From positions 6,014,001 through 6,078,000 of the forward strand of contig NZ_AP017313.1 in the NCBI RefSeq assembly GCF_002355435.1: a stretch of DNA of 64,000 nt. Reading direction: 5' to 3'. Position 1 is the stretch's first letter. Every line of letters starts with the position of its first letter. The translations under genes were made by a program, and so were the position numbers. The stretch is from Mucilaginibacter gotjawali (GTDB taxonomy: Bacteria > Bacteroidota > Bacteroidia > Sphingobacteriales > Sphingobacteriaceae). Shown here piece by piece: positions 16,722-25,920 of the stretch. The notes under the pieces were generated by a model that was given only the letters and a program-made list of their open reading frames with translations, had not been told where the DNA came from and did no database searches.

Positions 16722-17143
16722 TATAATTTAAAGTGAAGTTCAACTTCGTTGCCTTTGGTATTAAAAATGCATTGATCGGCCAGGTGTTTCATGATGAAGA
16801 CTCCCCTGCCTGTTAAGTTTTCCAGGTTTTCCGGCGATGTTGGATCTGCCAGGTTATTATAATCAAACCCTTCACCTTCATCGGTAACGGTCCATATAAT
16901 GCGGCGATTTTCAATTTCGGCATTAATAATAACCTTTTTTGCGGGGTCGAGCTTGTTACCGTGTACAATAGCGTTAATTGCGGCCTCACTAAGTGTAGTC
17001 ATCATATTAGCAAAAGTATCTTCACTAATTTTGTGTTTATCGGCAATTTCTTCTATCAAATTTTCCAGCAGTGTTATGCTTTCCTGTTTTGAAGGCAATT
17101 GTAAGGTATACATTTCACTTGTTTGAACATTTGATTGGTCCAT
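16721..17143 (-). CDS. Anti-sigma-factor-like ATP-binding protein (HATPase_c_2)
   Basis: A 140-aa GHKL ATPase domain of the RsbW/SpoIIAB type, without phosphorylation domains. The N box is SEAAINAIVHGNKLDP, the G1 box is VTDEGEGFDYNNL and the G2-like box is GRGVFIMKHLADQCIFN. Such proteins are serine kinases or switch proteins in sigma-factor partner switching. The start at 17143 (MDQSN) sits one base after the upstream stop; an earlier ATG inside that gene is less likely. ybeY follows directly. No cognate sigma factor or antagonist is in view. Confidence 0.85.
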   Translation of the reverse strand: MDQSNVQTSEMYTLQLPSKQESITLLENLIEEIADKHKISEDTFANMMTTLSEAAINAIVHGNKLDPAKKVIINAEIENRRIIWTVTDEGEGFDYNNLADPTSPENLENLTGRGVFIMKHLADQCIFNTKGNEVELHFKL

Positions 17144-17144
17144 G

Positions 17145-18704
17145 TCATTTAGCGTTGAGTAGATCAAAGTAAGATTTTATTTTTAATTTATAATAAAAAT
17201 TTAGTGCAGGCGGTATAGTTTTTACCTGCTCAGTTTGTTTTTCATTGGCCTGCCTGTATTCCTGCAGTGCTTTAATATAACCCGGTGGGACATCTTTCCC
17301 TGCATGGCTTTCGCGCTGCTGGTCCTGTTCCCGCTGTTGTTCAGCCTTTTCAGCCTCCAATAACCGGCTTTGTATTTGTTGCTGGCGTTTGATGGCTTCT
17401 TCCGATATTCTCCTGTTTACGAGATCGCGTTCAGTTTGTTCCATTTGTTGTGAAATTTTATCCAAATTTCCCAAACTACCTGTACCGTCCTTATTTTCCT
17501 GCCTGTTTAACTGCTGCAAGGCCTCTCTTATCTCTTGTTGCTGACGCGCTAATTTAGCTAATTGTTCACTAATATTTTCATTATTTCCATTTTGACTTTT
17601 TCCCGGGTTTCCCTGTTGCTGCATTTGCTCCCGGGCCTTCTGCATGTTTTGATTTAATTGTTGCTGCATCCGGGCCAGCGATGAAACCGATTGCTGTTTC
17701 CCCTTGCCTTTGCCGCTTTTCCCTTTGCTCATCGCATTTTGCAACTGATCAAGCGCTTCACTTAGCATTAATGCAAGGTTGTTCATGGAGGTCATGGCAT
17801 ATTGCTGATTGCGCGAGGCTTCCGGCGTAACGCGCTCGCCTAAATTCTGCAGCGCCTTGTCAATATGGTCATTTATACCTGCTATTTCCTGGTTAACGGT
17901 GGTTTGTATCTGCGGAATGCGCCGGCTCAGGGCGTAAAGACTATCCTCTGCTGTTTTAAGGTTATCTTTAATGTTTTTTTGTGTTTGCGACAGCGTGATA
18001 TAATTGGGATCGTTCGTACTGGTATTTTTTAATGTTTGCATTACCTTTTCCTGCGCGAACGAGCTATTGACCAGGTTTTTCAATAATTCGCGCAATTGCT
18101 GTGCGTCAACCGTGTTTTGGCTTTCTTCACCCTCCTGCTCCTTTTGCTGCATTTTTTCAGAAAGCGCCTTCATCTGGCCCGCAGCCTTCTGCTGTGATTG
18201 CGCTGCTTTTTTCGGATCGTTCTTGCTCAATTCGTCCGAGCTTTTCTGCATTTGCTGGTCAATATTCTGCTCCTCCTGCTTTGGGTTATCAAATTCCTGC
18301 TTATGTTCAGCCTGTTCATTGGTTTTTTGCAGGTCGTCCAATGATTTTTTGATATCCTGGAAATTCTTATTCAAATTCTCCTGTTCCTTTTGCAGGTCCT
18401 TTGCGTTGGCATCGGGTTGCCTGGCTTGTTCTGATAATTGTTGCTGTTCCTGCGCCAGGTTCTTTAACTGGTCGGCGTTTTGATTCAGCTTTTGTTCAAA
18501 CTCCAGTTTTTTATACAACTCCAGCATACGGTCAAGCTCTTTTTTCAGGGACTTATTATCCATCTGCATTTTCGATAATTGATCCCTTGTCCCTTCTTTC
18601 TGTTCCTGCTGCAGCATTTGGGCCAGTTTTTGCAGCATTTCTTCGGTTTTCGGATCCAGTAACTTATCCAGCAACTGCTCCATCTGCTGTTGCTTTTCGC
18701 TCAA
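17145..18704 (-). CDS. DUF4175-type protein, C-terminal Gln-rich coiled-coil part (frameshifted from the upstream part)
   Basis: The C-terminal half of a protein split by a frameshift. As annotated from its first ATG it is 519 aa, almost wholly coiled coil and very rich in Gln, Lys and Glu (for example QQQLSEQARQPDANAKDL and QQLNQNMQKAREQMQQQG), ending YYKLKIKSYFDLLNAK. Its frame stays open upstream past 18704 to about 18793 and reads KKDLDDLVKEIQGENKK, continuing smoothly from the helix QIQDLMQ of the other part. Separate translation from the internal ATG is possible but unproven. Its stop lies one base from the next gene's start. Confidence 0.7.
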   Translation of the reverse strand: MSEKQQQMEQLLDKLLDPKTEEMLQKLAQMLQQEQKEGTRDQLSKMQMDNKSLKKELDRMLELYKKLEFEQKLNQNADQLKNLAQEQQQLSEQARQPDANAKDLQKEQENLNKNFQDIKKSLDDLQKTNEQAEHKQEFDNPKQEEQNIDQQMQKSSDELSKNDPKKAAQSQQKAAGQMKALSEKMQQKEQEGEESQNTVDAQQLRELLKNLVNSSFAQEKVMQTLKNTSTNDPNYITLSQTQKNIKDNLKTAEDSLYALSRRIPQIQTTVNQEIAGINDHIDKALQNLGERVTPEASRNQQYAMTSMNNLALMLSEALDQLQNAMSKGKSGKGKGKQQSVSSLARMQQQLNQNMQKAREQMQQQGNPGKSQNGNNENISEQLAKLARQQQEIREALQQLNRQENKDGTGSLGNLDKISQQMEQTERDLVNRRISEEAIKRQQQIQSRLLEAEKAEQQREQDQQRESHAGKDVPPGYIKALQEYRQANEKQTEQVKTIPPALNFYYKLKIKSYFDLLNAK

Positions 18705-18772
18705 ATTTTTATCCTGCTGCTGGTTTTCCTGCCTGTTAAATAAATTCTTTTTATTCTCTCCCTGTATTTCCT

Positions 18773-20479
18773 TTACCAGGTCGTCCAGATCCTTCTTTTT
18801 TGCATCAGGTCCTGGATCTGCTTTTTTTCATCAAATGAAAGGTTGTTTTTATCCAGCAACAGCTCATTCAGTTTTTGGGATTCGCGCTCTACCTGACCGG
18901 CAAGTTTTATAGCCGACTCCATTTTCTGTTTCACTTGCTGGGTGCCGGCATTTAATTCGTTATTCAATTCGGCGGCATCGGGGATGTGAAGCGAATGCTC
19001 GGGCGACCGCACCTTTTTGGGCCCATTTACGCCATCATTATCAGCAACTTCAAAATAATAGGTTACCTGGTCGCCGGGTTTTATGCCCATATCTTTAAGG
19101 CTCCAATAATAAAAAAAGCCGGCCTGGGTTTGGCTCAAATCAGCCTTAACCTGTTTGGTGTATGTTTTAAGATTTACTTTATCTGCCGGGTCGCCCACTT
19201 TATAATTAAAGGTGAGCGACGAGAACCCATGGTCGTCCTGTATGCTCCCGTTAAAATAAAGCGTTTTGATGCTCACCGAGTCCTGTTTTTCCTGCACGGT
19301 AATCGTGGGTATTTCGTCGGCTATCACATTTAACCGGTAACTGGCCGAATCGCGACGATTAGCCATCGCATTCAGCGGTATAATTTTATAAACACTGTTT
19401 TTGATGACCCTTTCCCTATGCTCAAATACATCCGGAGCAGCAGGGTTAACCATCACCGGTCTTCCATTTATTAAAAACTGTAATGCCGTAGCGTTTTGGG
19501 TATGGAAGTTCCATTTTACTTCGGTGCCGGCAGGTATGGTCAAATCGCCGGCATTAGGAATCGTTTCCTTTTTTTTATGCAGATAGGCCGGGTAATTCAG
19601 GTCGGCATCAAAATGCAGCAGGGCCGGGCGCAAATTTACTTTTATTTCATAGGGCGCAGATGTAAAGCCATTTGCGGTGAGCTTAAACGAGGTGTTTTTT
19701 TGTATATTGGTAAACAGGTAATGGAATTTGCTGATATTCTCCTTATCCAGTTTAAAGGTATTGTTCGCTGTTTCCACGTAAACATCTGCGGGGAGCTTGT
19801 CGCCCTGCAATTTCAGGTCGAGCTTCAGGTCGTCGCCCTGTACAACAGACAATGTTTTGTTCTGCACGATAAAATTGAAAGGGGCGGCCGGCACAAAATA
19901 TTCATTATGCCTGATGAGCCTTTTTGTGCTTTCGGTAAGTACCGATGGCGCGGCCAAAGCAATAATACAAATGATCGCCGCCGGGAAAATTACCCATTTT
20001 AAATATTTAGCATTCTCTTTGATATTAATAGCCGCCGGAAAGCTAACCGGCTTTAATGTCTCTATTTTTTGGTCGATTCCGGCTTCAATCAATGCCCGGT
20101 GCCGCGGATCGGCATCCGACAATTTCTTAAGCTGAAGCGTATTGAGCAGCTTATCATTTACGTCGCTAAAATGTTTCCCTATTATTTCTGCTGCCTGGTC
20201 GTGGGTTAAGGTTTTTCCTAATTTTAGCCACGCCAGTAAGGAGGGGAGTATCAGCCAGGCAATAAAACCAATATTGAGGAAAATAAAAAAGTAGAACAGG
20301 ATAGTGCGGAAAAGAATATTAAAATTGCCGAAATACTCGCTCACGGTAATTACAACATAAGCCGAAAATAGCCCCGCGCCCAAAAAGATCAGGCCCCGTA
20401 AAAACCGGTTAAAATAGTATTTACGGATAAACAGGTTTATCTTTTCAATCAAAAGCTCATAGTTACCGGCAGTATTCAT
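18773..20479 (-). CDS. DUF4175-type membrane protein, N-terminal part (frameshifted)
   Basis: The first 568 aa of a large membrane protein that I match to the DUF4175-annotated Bacteroidota proteins (about 1,100 aa). Two transmembrane helices lie near residues 26-45 and 58-80, a third near 157-180 and a long extracytoplasmic region of beta domains follows. The normal helix LLLDKNNLSFDEKKQIQDLMQK is followed by RRIWTTW and a stop. In the neighbouring frame the helix continues as KKDLDDLVKE, so a -1 shift (or one extra A) in the run of six A at about 18801-18806 restores a single protein with 17145-18704. It may be a real mutation, a sequencing error or transcriptional slippage. Confidence 0.75.
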   Translation of the reverse strand: MNTAGNYELLIEKINLFIRKYYFNRFLRGLIFLGAGLFSAYVVITVSEYFGNFNILFRTILFYFFIFLNIGFIAWLILPSLLAWLKLGKTLTHDQAAEIIGKHFSDVNDKLLNTLQLKKLSDADPRHRALIEAGIDQKIETLKPVSFPAAINIKENAKYLKWVIFPAAIICIIALAAPSVLTESTKRLIRHNEYFVPAAPFNFIVQNKTLSVVQGDDLKLDLKLQGDKLPADVYVETANNTFKLDKENISKFHYLFTNIQKNTSFKLTANGFTSAPYEIKVNLRPALLHFDADLNYPAYLHKKKETIPNAGDLTIPAGTEVKWNFHTQNATALQFLINGRPVMVNPAAPDVFEHRERVIKNSVYKIIPLNAMANRRDSASYRLNVIADEIPTITVQEKQDSVSIKTLYFNGSIQDDHGFSSLTFNYKVGDPADKVNLKTYTKQVKADLSQTQAGFFYYWSLKDMGIKPGDQVTYYFEVADNDGVNGPKKVRSPEHSLHIPDAAELNNELNAGTQQVKQKMESAIKLAGQVERESQKLNELLLDKNNLSFDEKKQIQDLMQKRRIWTTW

Positions 20480-20883
20480 AATTCAGTACTATTCAGTTTC
20501 TTTTAACGCAAATACAAGTTTAATAATATAATTGGGTTTTTAGTTGATTGGGTTGGATTAAGTTGATTGAGTTGACTAAGTTACTGCCAGGAAAACCGCC
20601 AATTTAAGAAGTGCGTGATCTACGACGCGGTGTGACAGATGAAACACTTGGATTACAATTTTATATAAAAAACTAATAAACAGCCTGTTATCAAATACCC
20701 GTGAAATAGCATGTACCCCCTTTTTATCCAAAATCTTCAAAAAACTTGTATTTCCAATGTAAAATCCAACTCAATCAACTTAATCCAACCCAATCAACCT
20801 ATTCCTGACCTTAGGGTGATAAAACTCTCAAAAAATCGATCGATATTTGTAAGGTAAACTTATTAGTTTAGCTTACAATTTAA
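20480..20883. repeat. Divergent intergenic region with a perfect 32-bp inverted repeat
   Basis: The arms at 20543-20574 and 20767-20798 are exact reverse complements (word family GTTGATTG, GGTTGGATTA, AGTTGATTGAGTTG), separated by 192 bases without a gene. The arms are built from recurring TTGATT/TTGG/TTAA words. The region lies between divergent genes, so it cannot be a simple shared terminator. The promoter and operator of the marR gene occupy its right end. Confidence 0.75.
20849..20876. promoter_or_regulatory. Candidate MarR operator
   Basis: A near-perfect palindrome: GTAAGGTAAACT (20849-20860), four spacer bases, then AGTTTAGCTTAC (20865-20876); only the central G/G pair in each arm breaks symmetry. 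It ends seven bases before the marR start, so a bound dimer would block initiation. The size and placement suit autoregulation by the MarR protein encoded next. Confidence 0.6.
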
Positions 20884-21321
20884 ATGGAACATCAGCAAAA
20901 CCTTCAATTTGCATCAGATTTGCGGACGGTTTTTAACCGTTTGATCAAAAAAATCAGGAAAGAATCGCCCACCGGGCAAACGTTCTCTTTCACCGAACGA
21001 TCTACAATGGGTTTGTTGTATGAGCATAAGGCTTTGTTGCCCAGCGAACTTGCCGCCATGGAAATGATCACCAACCAAAGCATGTCTCAGGTTTTGAATC
21101 ATTTGTTTGAGATGGGGTATATCATTCGCATACCATCGGCCACCGATAAAAGAAAAGTTAACATTTCTCTTTCAGAGGAGGGAGAAAAAATCTTTTTGCA
21201 GTTTAAAAACGAACGCGATGAATGGCTGCTTAATGCGATTGAGAAAACCTGCACCCCCGAAGAGAAGGAATTGCTGAAAAAAATAATTGTTCCGTTTACC
21301 AAACTGGTTGAATTTAAGTGA
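20884..21321 (+). CDS. MarR-family transcriptional regulator
   Basis: A 145-aa winged-helix repressor. The recognition region is LLPSELAAMEMITNQSMSQVLNHLFEMGYIIR, and the wing is PSATDKRKVNISLSEEGEKIF, with the DxR wing typical of MarR. An MFS exporter follows after 15 bases, the usual repressor/efflux arrangement, and a palindrome overlaps its own leader. The ligand is unknown. Confidence 0.93.
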   Translation: MEHQQNLQFASDLRTVFNRLIKKIRKESPTGQTFSFTERSTMGLLYEHKALLPSELAAMEMITNQSMSQVLNHLFEMGYIIRIPSATDKRKVNISLSEEGEKIFLQFKNERDEWLLNAIEKTCTPEEKELLKKIIVPFTKLVEFK

Positions 21322-21336
21322 GAAAGAAAAGATTAA

Positions 21337-22614
21337 ATGAGTACAGACACCATTAAAAACGCAAGAACATTCAGGGCTTTTAAAAGCCGTAACTACCGTT
21401 TATTTTTTACCGGGCAATCCATCTCGCTTATTGGCACCTGGATGCAAAAAACCGCCGTAAGCTGGGTGATATATACTTTAACCCATTCCACCTTTATGCT
21501 GGGGCTAACGCTTTTTGCCAGCCTGTTCCCTGCATTTATATTTTCACTCATCGGAGGTGTAGTATCCGACAGGTATAACCGTTACAAGGTTTTGCTCACC
21601 ACCCAGGTGGCTTCGCTGATACAAGCCGTTTTACTGGCCATACTCATCCTGCTTAAACACTACGAAGTTTGGGAAATATTAACGCTGAGCGTAGTTTTAG
21701 GTATCATCAATGCTTTTGATGTACCTGCACGGCAGTCGCTGGTGTACGAAATGGTGGAAGATAAAGAAGACCTGCCAAATGCACTCGCGCTAAATTCTTC
21801 AATGGTTAACCTTTCGCGTATTGTTGGGCCTGCCCTCGCGGGCCTGGTTTTGGAGGGTATTGGCGACGGCGCCTGTTTCTTACTCAACGCCTTAAGCTTT
21901 GTTGCGGTAATTATTTCGCTTTTAATGATGAAATTGCCTCAATACAAACATGTTATACATAAAAAAAATGTTTTTGGCGAACTAAAGGAAGGATGGGCCT
22001 ATATTAAAAGCACACCATCCATATCGTTTGTACTGATCATGCTGGCGCTGGTTAGTTTGCTGGTATTACCCTTCAGCACCCTGGTTCCCTATTATGCCCG
22101 TGATGTTTTCCATGGCACGGCAACAACTTTTGGTGTAATAGACAGTTTTATAGGCCTCGGCGCATTTTTGGGCGCTATTTTCCTGGCATCCCTAAAATCA
22201 GGAACCGACCTCAGGCGTATTCTTTTCTTAAATACCCTGATTTTTGGCGCCGGGCTGGTCCTTTTTTCGCATGAGCACATTTACTGGCTGGCCTTATTAT
22301 TTGTTACTGTTGCAGGGTTCGGCATGATGTCGCAGATCACGGTAACCAATACCATCATTCAAACAACTGCTGATCCAAAAATGCGTGGCCGGGTGATCAG
22401 CTTTTATGCGCTGGCCTTTTTCGGCATGCAGCCACTGGGCGGTTTACTTGTTGGTACCATCTCCAAATATATCGGCCCCAATGATACCTTAATGGCCCAG
22501 GGCATGGCCGCTTTATTATTAGGCGGAATACACTGGCGGTTTTTGCATAAAGAGAAATTGAAAAAACAACAGGCAATGCTTTTGGATAATGACCGGAAAT
22601 TTCAAACGGCCTGA
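21337..22614 (+). CDS. MFS transporter (EntS-like MFS_3 family exporter)
   Basis: A 425-aa integral membrane exporter with 12 predicted helices. The N-terminus FKSRNYRLFFTGQSISLIGTWMQKTAVSWVIY and the loop GGVVSDRYNRYKVLL are hallmarks of the DHA3/MFS_3 group (EntS-like). FDVPARQSLVYEMV and MRGRVISFYALAFFGMQPLGGLLVG are also typical. Co-transcribed with marR and probably derepressed by the transported drug or metabolite. Confidence 0.92.
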   Translation: MSTDTIKNARTFRAFKSRNYRLFFTGQSISLIGTWMQKTAVSWVIYTLTHSTFMLGLTLFASLFPAFIFSLIGGVVSDRYNRYKVLLTTQVASLIQAVLLAILILLKHYEVWEILTLSVVLGIINAFDVPARQSLVYEMVEDKEDLPNALALNSSMVNLSRIVGPALAGLVLEGIGDGACFLLNALSFVAVIISLLMMKLPQYKHVIHKKNVFGELKEGWAYIKSTPSISFVLIMLALVSLLVLPFSTLVPYYARDVFHGTATTFGVIDSFIGLGAFLGAIFLASLKSGTDLRRILFLNTLIFGAGLVLFSHEHIYWLALLFVTVAGFGMMSQITVTNTIIQTTADPKMRGRVISFYALAFFGMQPLGGLLVGTISKYIGPNDTLMAQGMAALLLGGIHWRFLHKEKLKKQQAMLLDNDRKFQTA

Positions 22615-22678
22615 TCCTGCAGCTTTAACCCAATTTTTTTCGTAAGCGGGCTGGTGGTGTTGTATGGCCAATTCCTGT

Positions 22679-23431
22679 TTACTGTTTCGTTGCTGGTGTT
22701 CCTGCGGCCTCTGCCCTCTTTATCGAATCCTGTTGCTCCTTCTTCTTTTTCTTCTTAAAAAATCCCTTTAACAAAAAGTTACTTTGAGCCGCTTTCAGGT
22801 CTGTATTTAAAGTAGTAGTAGTTTTGTGTACATTCTGCATGGTAGTTTTTGCCTGCCGAACGGTTCCTTCAAGATCCTTTGACAGTTTATCGCTGTTCAA
22901 TAACCGCCCAATACTTCCCTGCCCGCTGTTTACTTTAGCAACAATTTGCGACAAGCCGCCTGTAAGCGTTTCTGCATTGTCAATCACTTTCGTCATTTTA
23001 GCGATTATCCGGTCAACATCAACCGGGTTAACAGCGGTTAACTGATCTCCGTTTTTCACTATCTCTGTGCTGGTTATACCCCCGGGGGCAATAACAATCA
23101 ATTTATCACCCATTAAGCCATCGCTGCCAATGCTTATTTTGGAATCTTTTTTAATAAATTTTCTGACATCGCTGTTTAAGGTGAGGTCAACCCGGGCAGC
23201 GCTGTCGGTTACTATATTAATTGCCTGTACCACCCCTACATTGATCCCGGCAAAACGCACGTTATTGCCTACCTGTAACCCGTTTACGTTTTTAAAGGTG
23301 CCGTATACCGCAAATGTCGAACTGAAAAGATTTTTTCTGTTCCCTATAAAAAAGATGGCCAGTACCAATACAAGCAGGCCGGTAAAAGTAAAAAAGCCGA
23401 TTTTTATTTTTTGGCTGGATGTTGTTTTCAT
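22679..23431 (-). CDS. MlaD/MCE-family lipid-transport substrate-binding protein
   Basis: A 250-aa protein with an N-terminal membrane anchor (IGFFTFTGLLVLVLAIFFIG) and one MCE domain (LFSSTFAVYGTFKNVNGLQVGNNVRFAGINVG...GLMGDKLIVI). A coiled-coil-like C-terminus ends in a Lys-rich tail. The MCE domain forms hexameric rings that carry phospholipid between membranes. Last gene of a permease-ATPase-MCE operon, overlapping the ATPase gene by four bases. There is no MlaB or MlaC gene here, as is common in Bacteroidota. Confidence 0.92.
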   Translation of the reverse strand: MKTTSSQKIKIGFFTFTGLLVLVLAIFFIGNRKNLFSSTFAVYGTFKNVNGLQVGNNVRFAGINVGVVQAINIVTDSAARVDLTLNSDVRKFIKKDSKISIGSDGLMGDKLIVIAPGGITSTEIVKNGDQLTAVNPVDVDRIIAKMTKVIDNAETLTGGLSQIVAKVNSGQGSIGRLLNSDKLSKDLEGTVRQAKTTMQNVHKTTTTLNTDLKAAQSNFLLKGFFKKKKKKEQQDSIKRAEAAGTPATKQ

Positions 23432-24222
23432 AATATGTCTTTAAAAAAAGATGCTACAATTTTGTTGTTTGATTTATGAAGGCTTTCAAAAGTACCTTCA
23501 GCTATAAATTCTCCGTTATCCATTATCATCATGCGGTCGGCCGCTATCCGGGCACATTCCATATCATGCGTAATAATGATTGATGATGTTTTATATTTTT
23601 TTTGTATACTCAATATCAAATCACTGATCTCTCGCGAGGTGATCGGGTCAAGCCCGGTGGTCGGTTCATCATATAATATGATCTCCGGGTTTACAATGAT
23701 GGTACGCGCCAGGCCTGCTCTTTTCCGCATCCCACCTGATAAATCAGACGGCATTTTATCTATTGCCTCAAGGAGGCCAACCCCATCGAGCGCCTCTTCA
23801 ACTCTTTTATCAATTTCCGCCTGATCGGTTAATTTCAACACCCGCGTTAACGGGAATTCCAAATTTTCTCTAACGGTCATCGAATCATACAATGCCCCGC
23901 TTTGAAATAAAAAGCCGATTTTTATCCTTAGTTCCTTTAGTTGTTTGTCGTCCATATCTGCAACTTCATCGCCAAATACGGTAAGCGAGCCGGCATCCTG
24001 CTTCAACAAACCCACTATACATTGGATAGTTACAGATTTGCCTGTGCCCGATCTTCCTAAAACAACTATATTCTCGCCCCTTTTCAATTCAAGGTTAATG
24101 TCCTTTAAAACATCTTTTTCTCCGAAGGATTTCTTCAACCCTTTAATGGATATCACCACTTCATTTTTGTTTTTCGCGGTTTCCGATTGATCGTTATTTG
24201 TCCTCACTATTTCCATCTCCAT
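23428..24222 (-). CDS. ABC transporter ATPase, MlaF-like
   Basis: A 264-aa ATPase energising the lipid transporter. Walker A is VLGRSGTGKSVTIQ, the signature is DLSGGMRKRAGLAR and Walker B is EIILYDEPTTGLDP, followed by the switch His in SIIITHDM. The GMRKR variant in the signature region is typical of MCE-system ATPases. It lies one base after the permease and overlaps the MCE gene. Confidence 0.94.
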   Translation of the reverse strand: MEMEIVRTNNDQSETAKNKNEVVISIKGLKKSFGEKDVLKDINLELKRGENIVVLGRSGTGKSVTIQCIVGLLKQDAGSLTVFGDEVADMDDKQLKELRIKIGFLFQSGALYDSMTVRENLEFPLTRVLKLTDQAEIDKRVEEALDGVGLLEAIDKMPSDLSGGMRKRAGLARTIIVNPEIILYDEPTTGLDPITSREISDLILSIQKKYKTSSIIITHDMECARIAADRMMIMDNGEFIAEGTFESLHKSNNKIVASFFKDIL

Positions 24223-24223
24223 C

Positions 24224-25003
24224 CTATTTATAAAACAATAAACTGGTAAGCTGCACCGCGATGGCGTCGATAACGAAGATCCATAAGGAGGCGGTCACAA
24301 CAGCTGAATTTGCTGCAATGCCAACGCTTTCGGTACCTTTATTTGAATGGAAACCTTTGTAACAACCCACAAAACCTATGGCAAAGCCGAAAAATATGGT
24401 TTTAATAAAGGCGGGCAGGAAATCAGAGAAATCAATTGATGCCACTACTTTGGTAAAATAGAGGCTAAAACTCATATTATCCCGGAGATTTAACGCGAGG
24501 AAACCCCCAAAAAGTCCAATTACATCGCCAATTACTGATAAAATAGGCACCATAATGGTTGTTGCCAGGATACGGGTAACCACCAGGTATTGCTGCGGGT
24601 TTGCCCCTGATACTTCCATAGCATCCAGTTGCTCCGTAACTTTCATGCTACCCAGTTCTGCACCAATGCTTGATGCTATTTTACCGGCGCATATTATTGC
24701 GATGATCACCGGGCCAATCTCCCGTATAAATGAAACAGACAGCGTTTTGGGTAACATACTGGCTGCACCAAAGGCAACAAGCGTGGGCCGGAGCTGCACA
24801 ATTAATACCACGCCCATAATAAATGAGGTAATACCCACCAGCATCATGGACCGGTAGCCGATTTCGTAACATTGCCGAACAAATTCCGACCATTCAAAGC
24901 CTCCGGTGAAAATGTTCCTGAAAAATTTTAAAAAAAAGTCCACCTGGTCGCCGATACCTTCGAGCCACTTCTTCCAGCCGGGAATTGCTATTTCTTCTGC
25001 CAT
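24224..25003 (-). CDS. MlaE-family ABC transporter permease
   Basis: A 259-aa inner-membrane permease with the MlaE layout. The core includes MLVGITSFIMGVVLIVQLRP, SFIREIGPVIIAIICAGKIASSIGAELGSMKVTEQLDAMEVSGANPQQYLVVTRILAT (the conserved coupling helix region) and FGFAIGFVGCYKGF. First gene of the lipid-transport operon, facing away from the NAD(P)-binding gene at 25268. Confidence 0.93.
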   Translation of the reverse strand: MAEEIAIPGWKKWLEGIGDQVDFFLKFFRNIFTGGFEWSEFVRQCYEIGYRSMMLVGITSFIMGVVLIVQLRPTLVAFGAASMLPKTLSVSFIREIGPVIIAIICAGKIASSIGAELGSMKVTEQLDAMEVSGANPQQYLVVTRILATTIMVPILSVIGDVIGLFGGFLALNLRDNMSFSLYFTKVVASIDFSDFLPAFIKTIFFGFAIGFVGCYKGFHSNKGTESVGIAANSAVVTASLWIFVIDAIAVQLTSLLFYK

Positions 25004-25267
25004 ATAACTATATTCATTTTAAAAAAACTATCTCAATAAAATTTGAAGCTATGAGCGACCTTAAAGTTTGGGGTGATCCTTTATTGCAGTCGGGATTTGT
25101 GCCTCGGTTTCAAATGAATCGAATTATTGGTATAACACACAACCGCACAGTTTGTTTGCACATTTGGCGTCAATCAACTAATGGCCCTGTTTTACAAAAA
25201 TTTAGACTGATGGTAAAAGTCGGCTACAAATTAATTATATGTATTTTTGCAAAAAATTTGATACAAG

Positions 25268-25915
25268 GTGGCCAAAGCGATCATAGCGGGCGCAAGCGGA
25301 TTAATCGGAGGATTATTGCTCGAGATTTTATTACAAAGTTCTGAATATAAGGAGGTTGTGATTTTAGTTCGAAAGGAATTGCCCATAACACATCAAAAAC
25401 TTAAACAACTTGTTATTGATTTTGACAAGCTGGAAGACTATGCTGCAGAAATAAACGGGCAGGCTGTTTTTTGTTGCCTGGGTACCACTCGTAAAAAAAC
25501 GCCGGATCTTTCGGCTTACCGGAAGATTGATCACGATTACCCGTTGCTGATGGCCAGGATCGCCTTGCGGAACGGCATTCAGCAATATCACCTTGTTTCG
25601 GCGCTGGGCGCAGATGTAGGTTCTTCGACTTTTTATATGAAGCTAAAGGGCGAAGTGGAGGACGATATCACAAAGGTGGGACTAAAATGCCTGCACATTT
25701 ACCGGCCATCGTTTTTAACCGGCCACAGGACGGAGAAAAACAGGGTTGAAGAAAAGATCGTTACCATATTATTTAAGCTGATAGATCCTTTATTGCTGGG
25801 CGGACTAAAAAAATACCGGAGTATCCCGGCAAAAACCGTAGCTATGGCTATGTATAAACAATCATTGATAAAACAGGAGGGTGTTTTTATACACCTGTCC
25901 GACCAAATAAAATAA
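25268..25915 (+). CDS. NAD(P)-binding Rossmann protein (HTATIP2/YwnB-like SDR)
   Basis: A 215-aa atypical short-chain dehydrogenase: KAIIAGASGLIGGLLLEILL is the NAD(P)-binding motif, followed by VFCCLGTTRKKTP, YHLVSALGADVGSSTFYMKLKGEVE and LHIYRPSFLTG. The YxxxK active site appears as YMKLK. Similar to the TIP30/HTATIP2 type. The start codon is GTG, placing the Rossmann motif at the N-terminus as required. The ABC-F gene follows after five bases. The substrate is unknown. Confidence 0.85.
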   Translation: MAKAIIAGASGLIGGLLLEILLQSSEYKEVVILVRKELPITHQKLKQLVIDFDKLEDYAAEINGQAVFCCLGTTRKKTPDLSAYRKIDHDYPLLMARIALRNGIQQYHLVSALGADVGSSTFYMKLKGEVEDDITKVGLKCLHIYRPSFLTGHRTEKNRVEEKIVTILFKLIDPLLLGGLKKYRSIPAKTVAMAMYKQSLIKQEGVFIHLSDQIK

Positions 25916-25920
25916 ATAGC

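Noticed and set aside
18004..18483. Cys/Ser/Phe-rich open frame antisense to the Gln-rich coiled coil
   Set aside because: A predictable result of Gln/Lys/Glu codon bias on the other strand.
24985..25344. 119-codon frame in the mlaE upstream region
   Set aside because: It overlaps the start of the NAD(P)-binding gene and resembles no protein; the region is more likely a divergent promoter.
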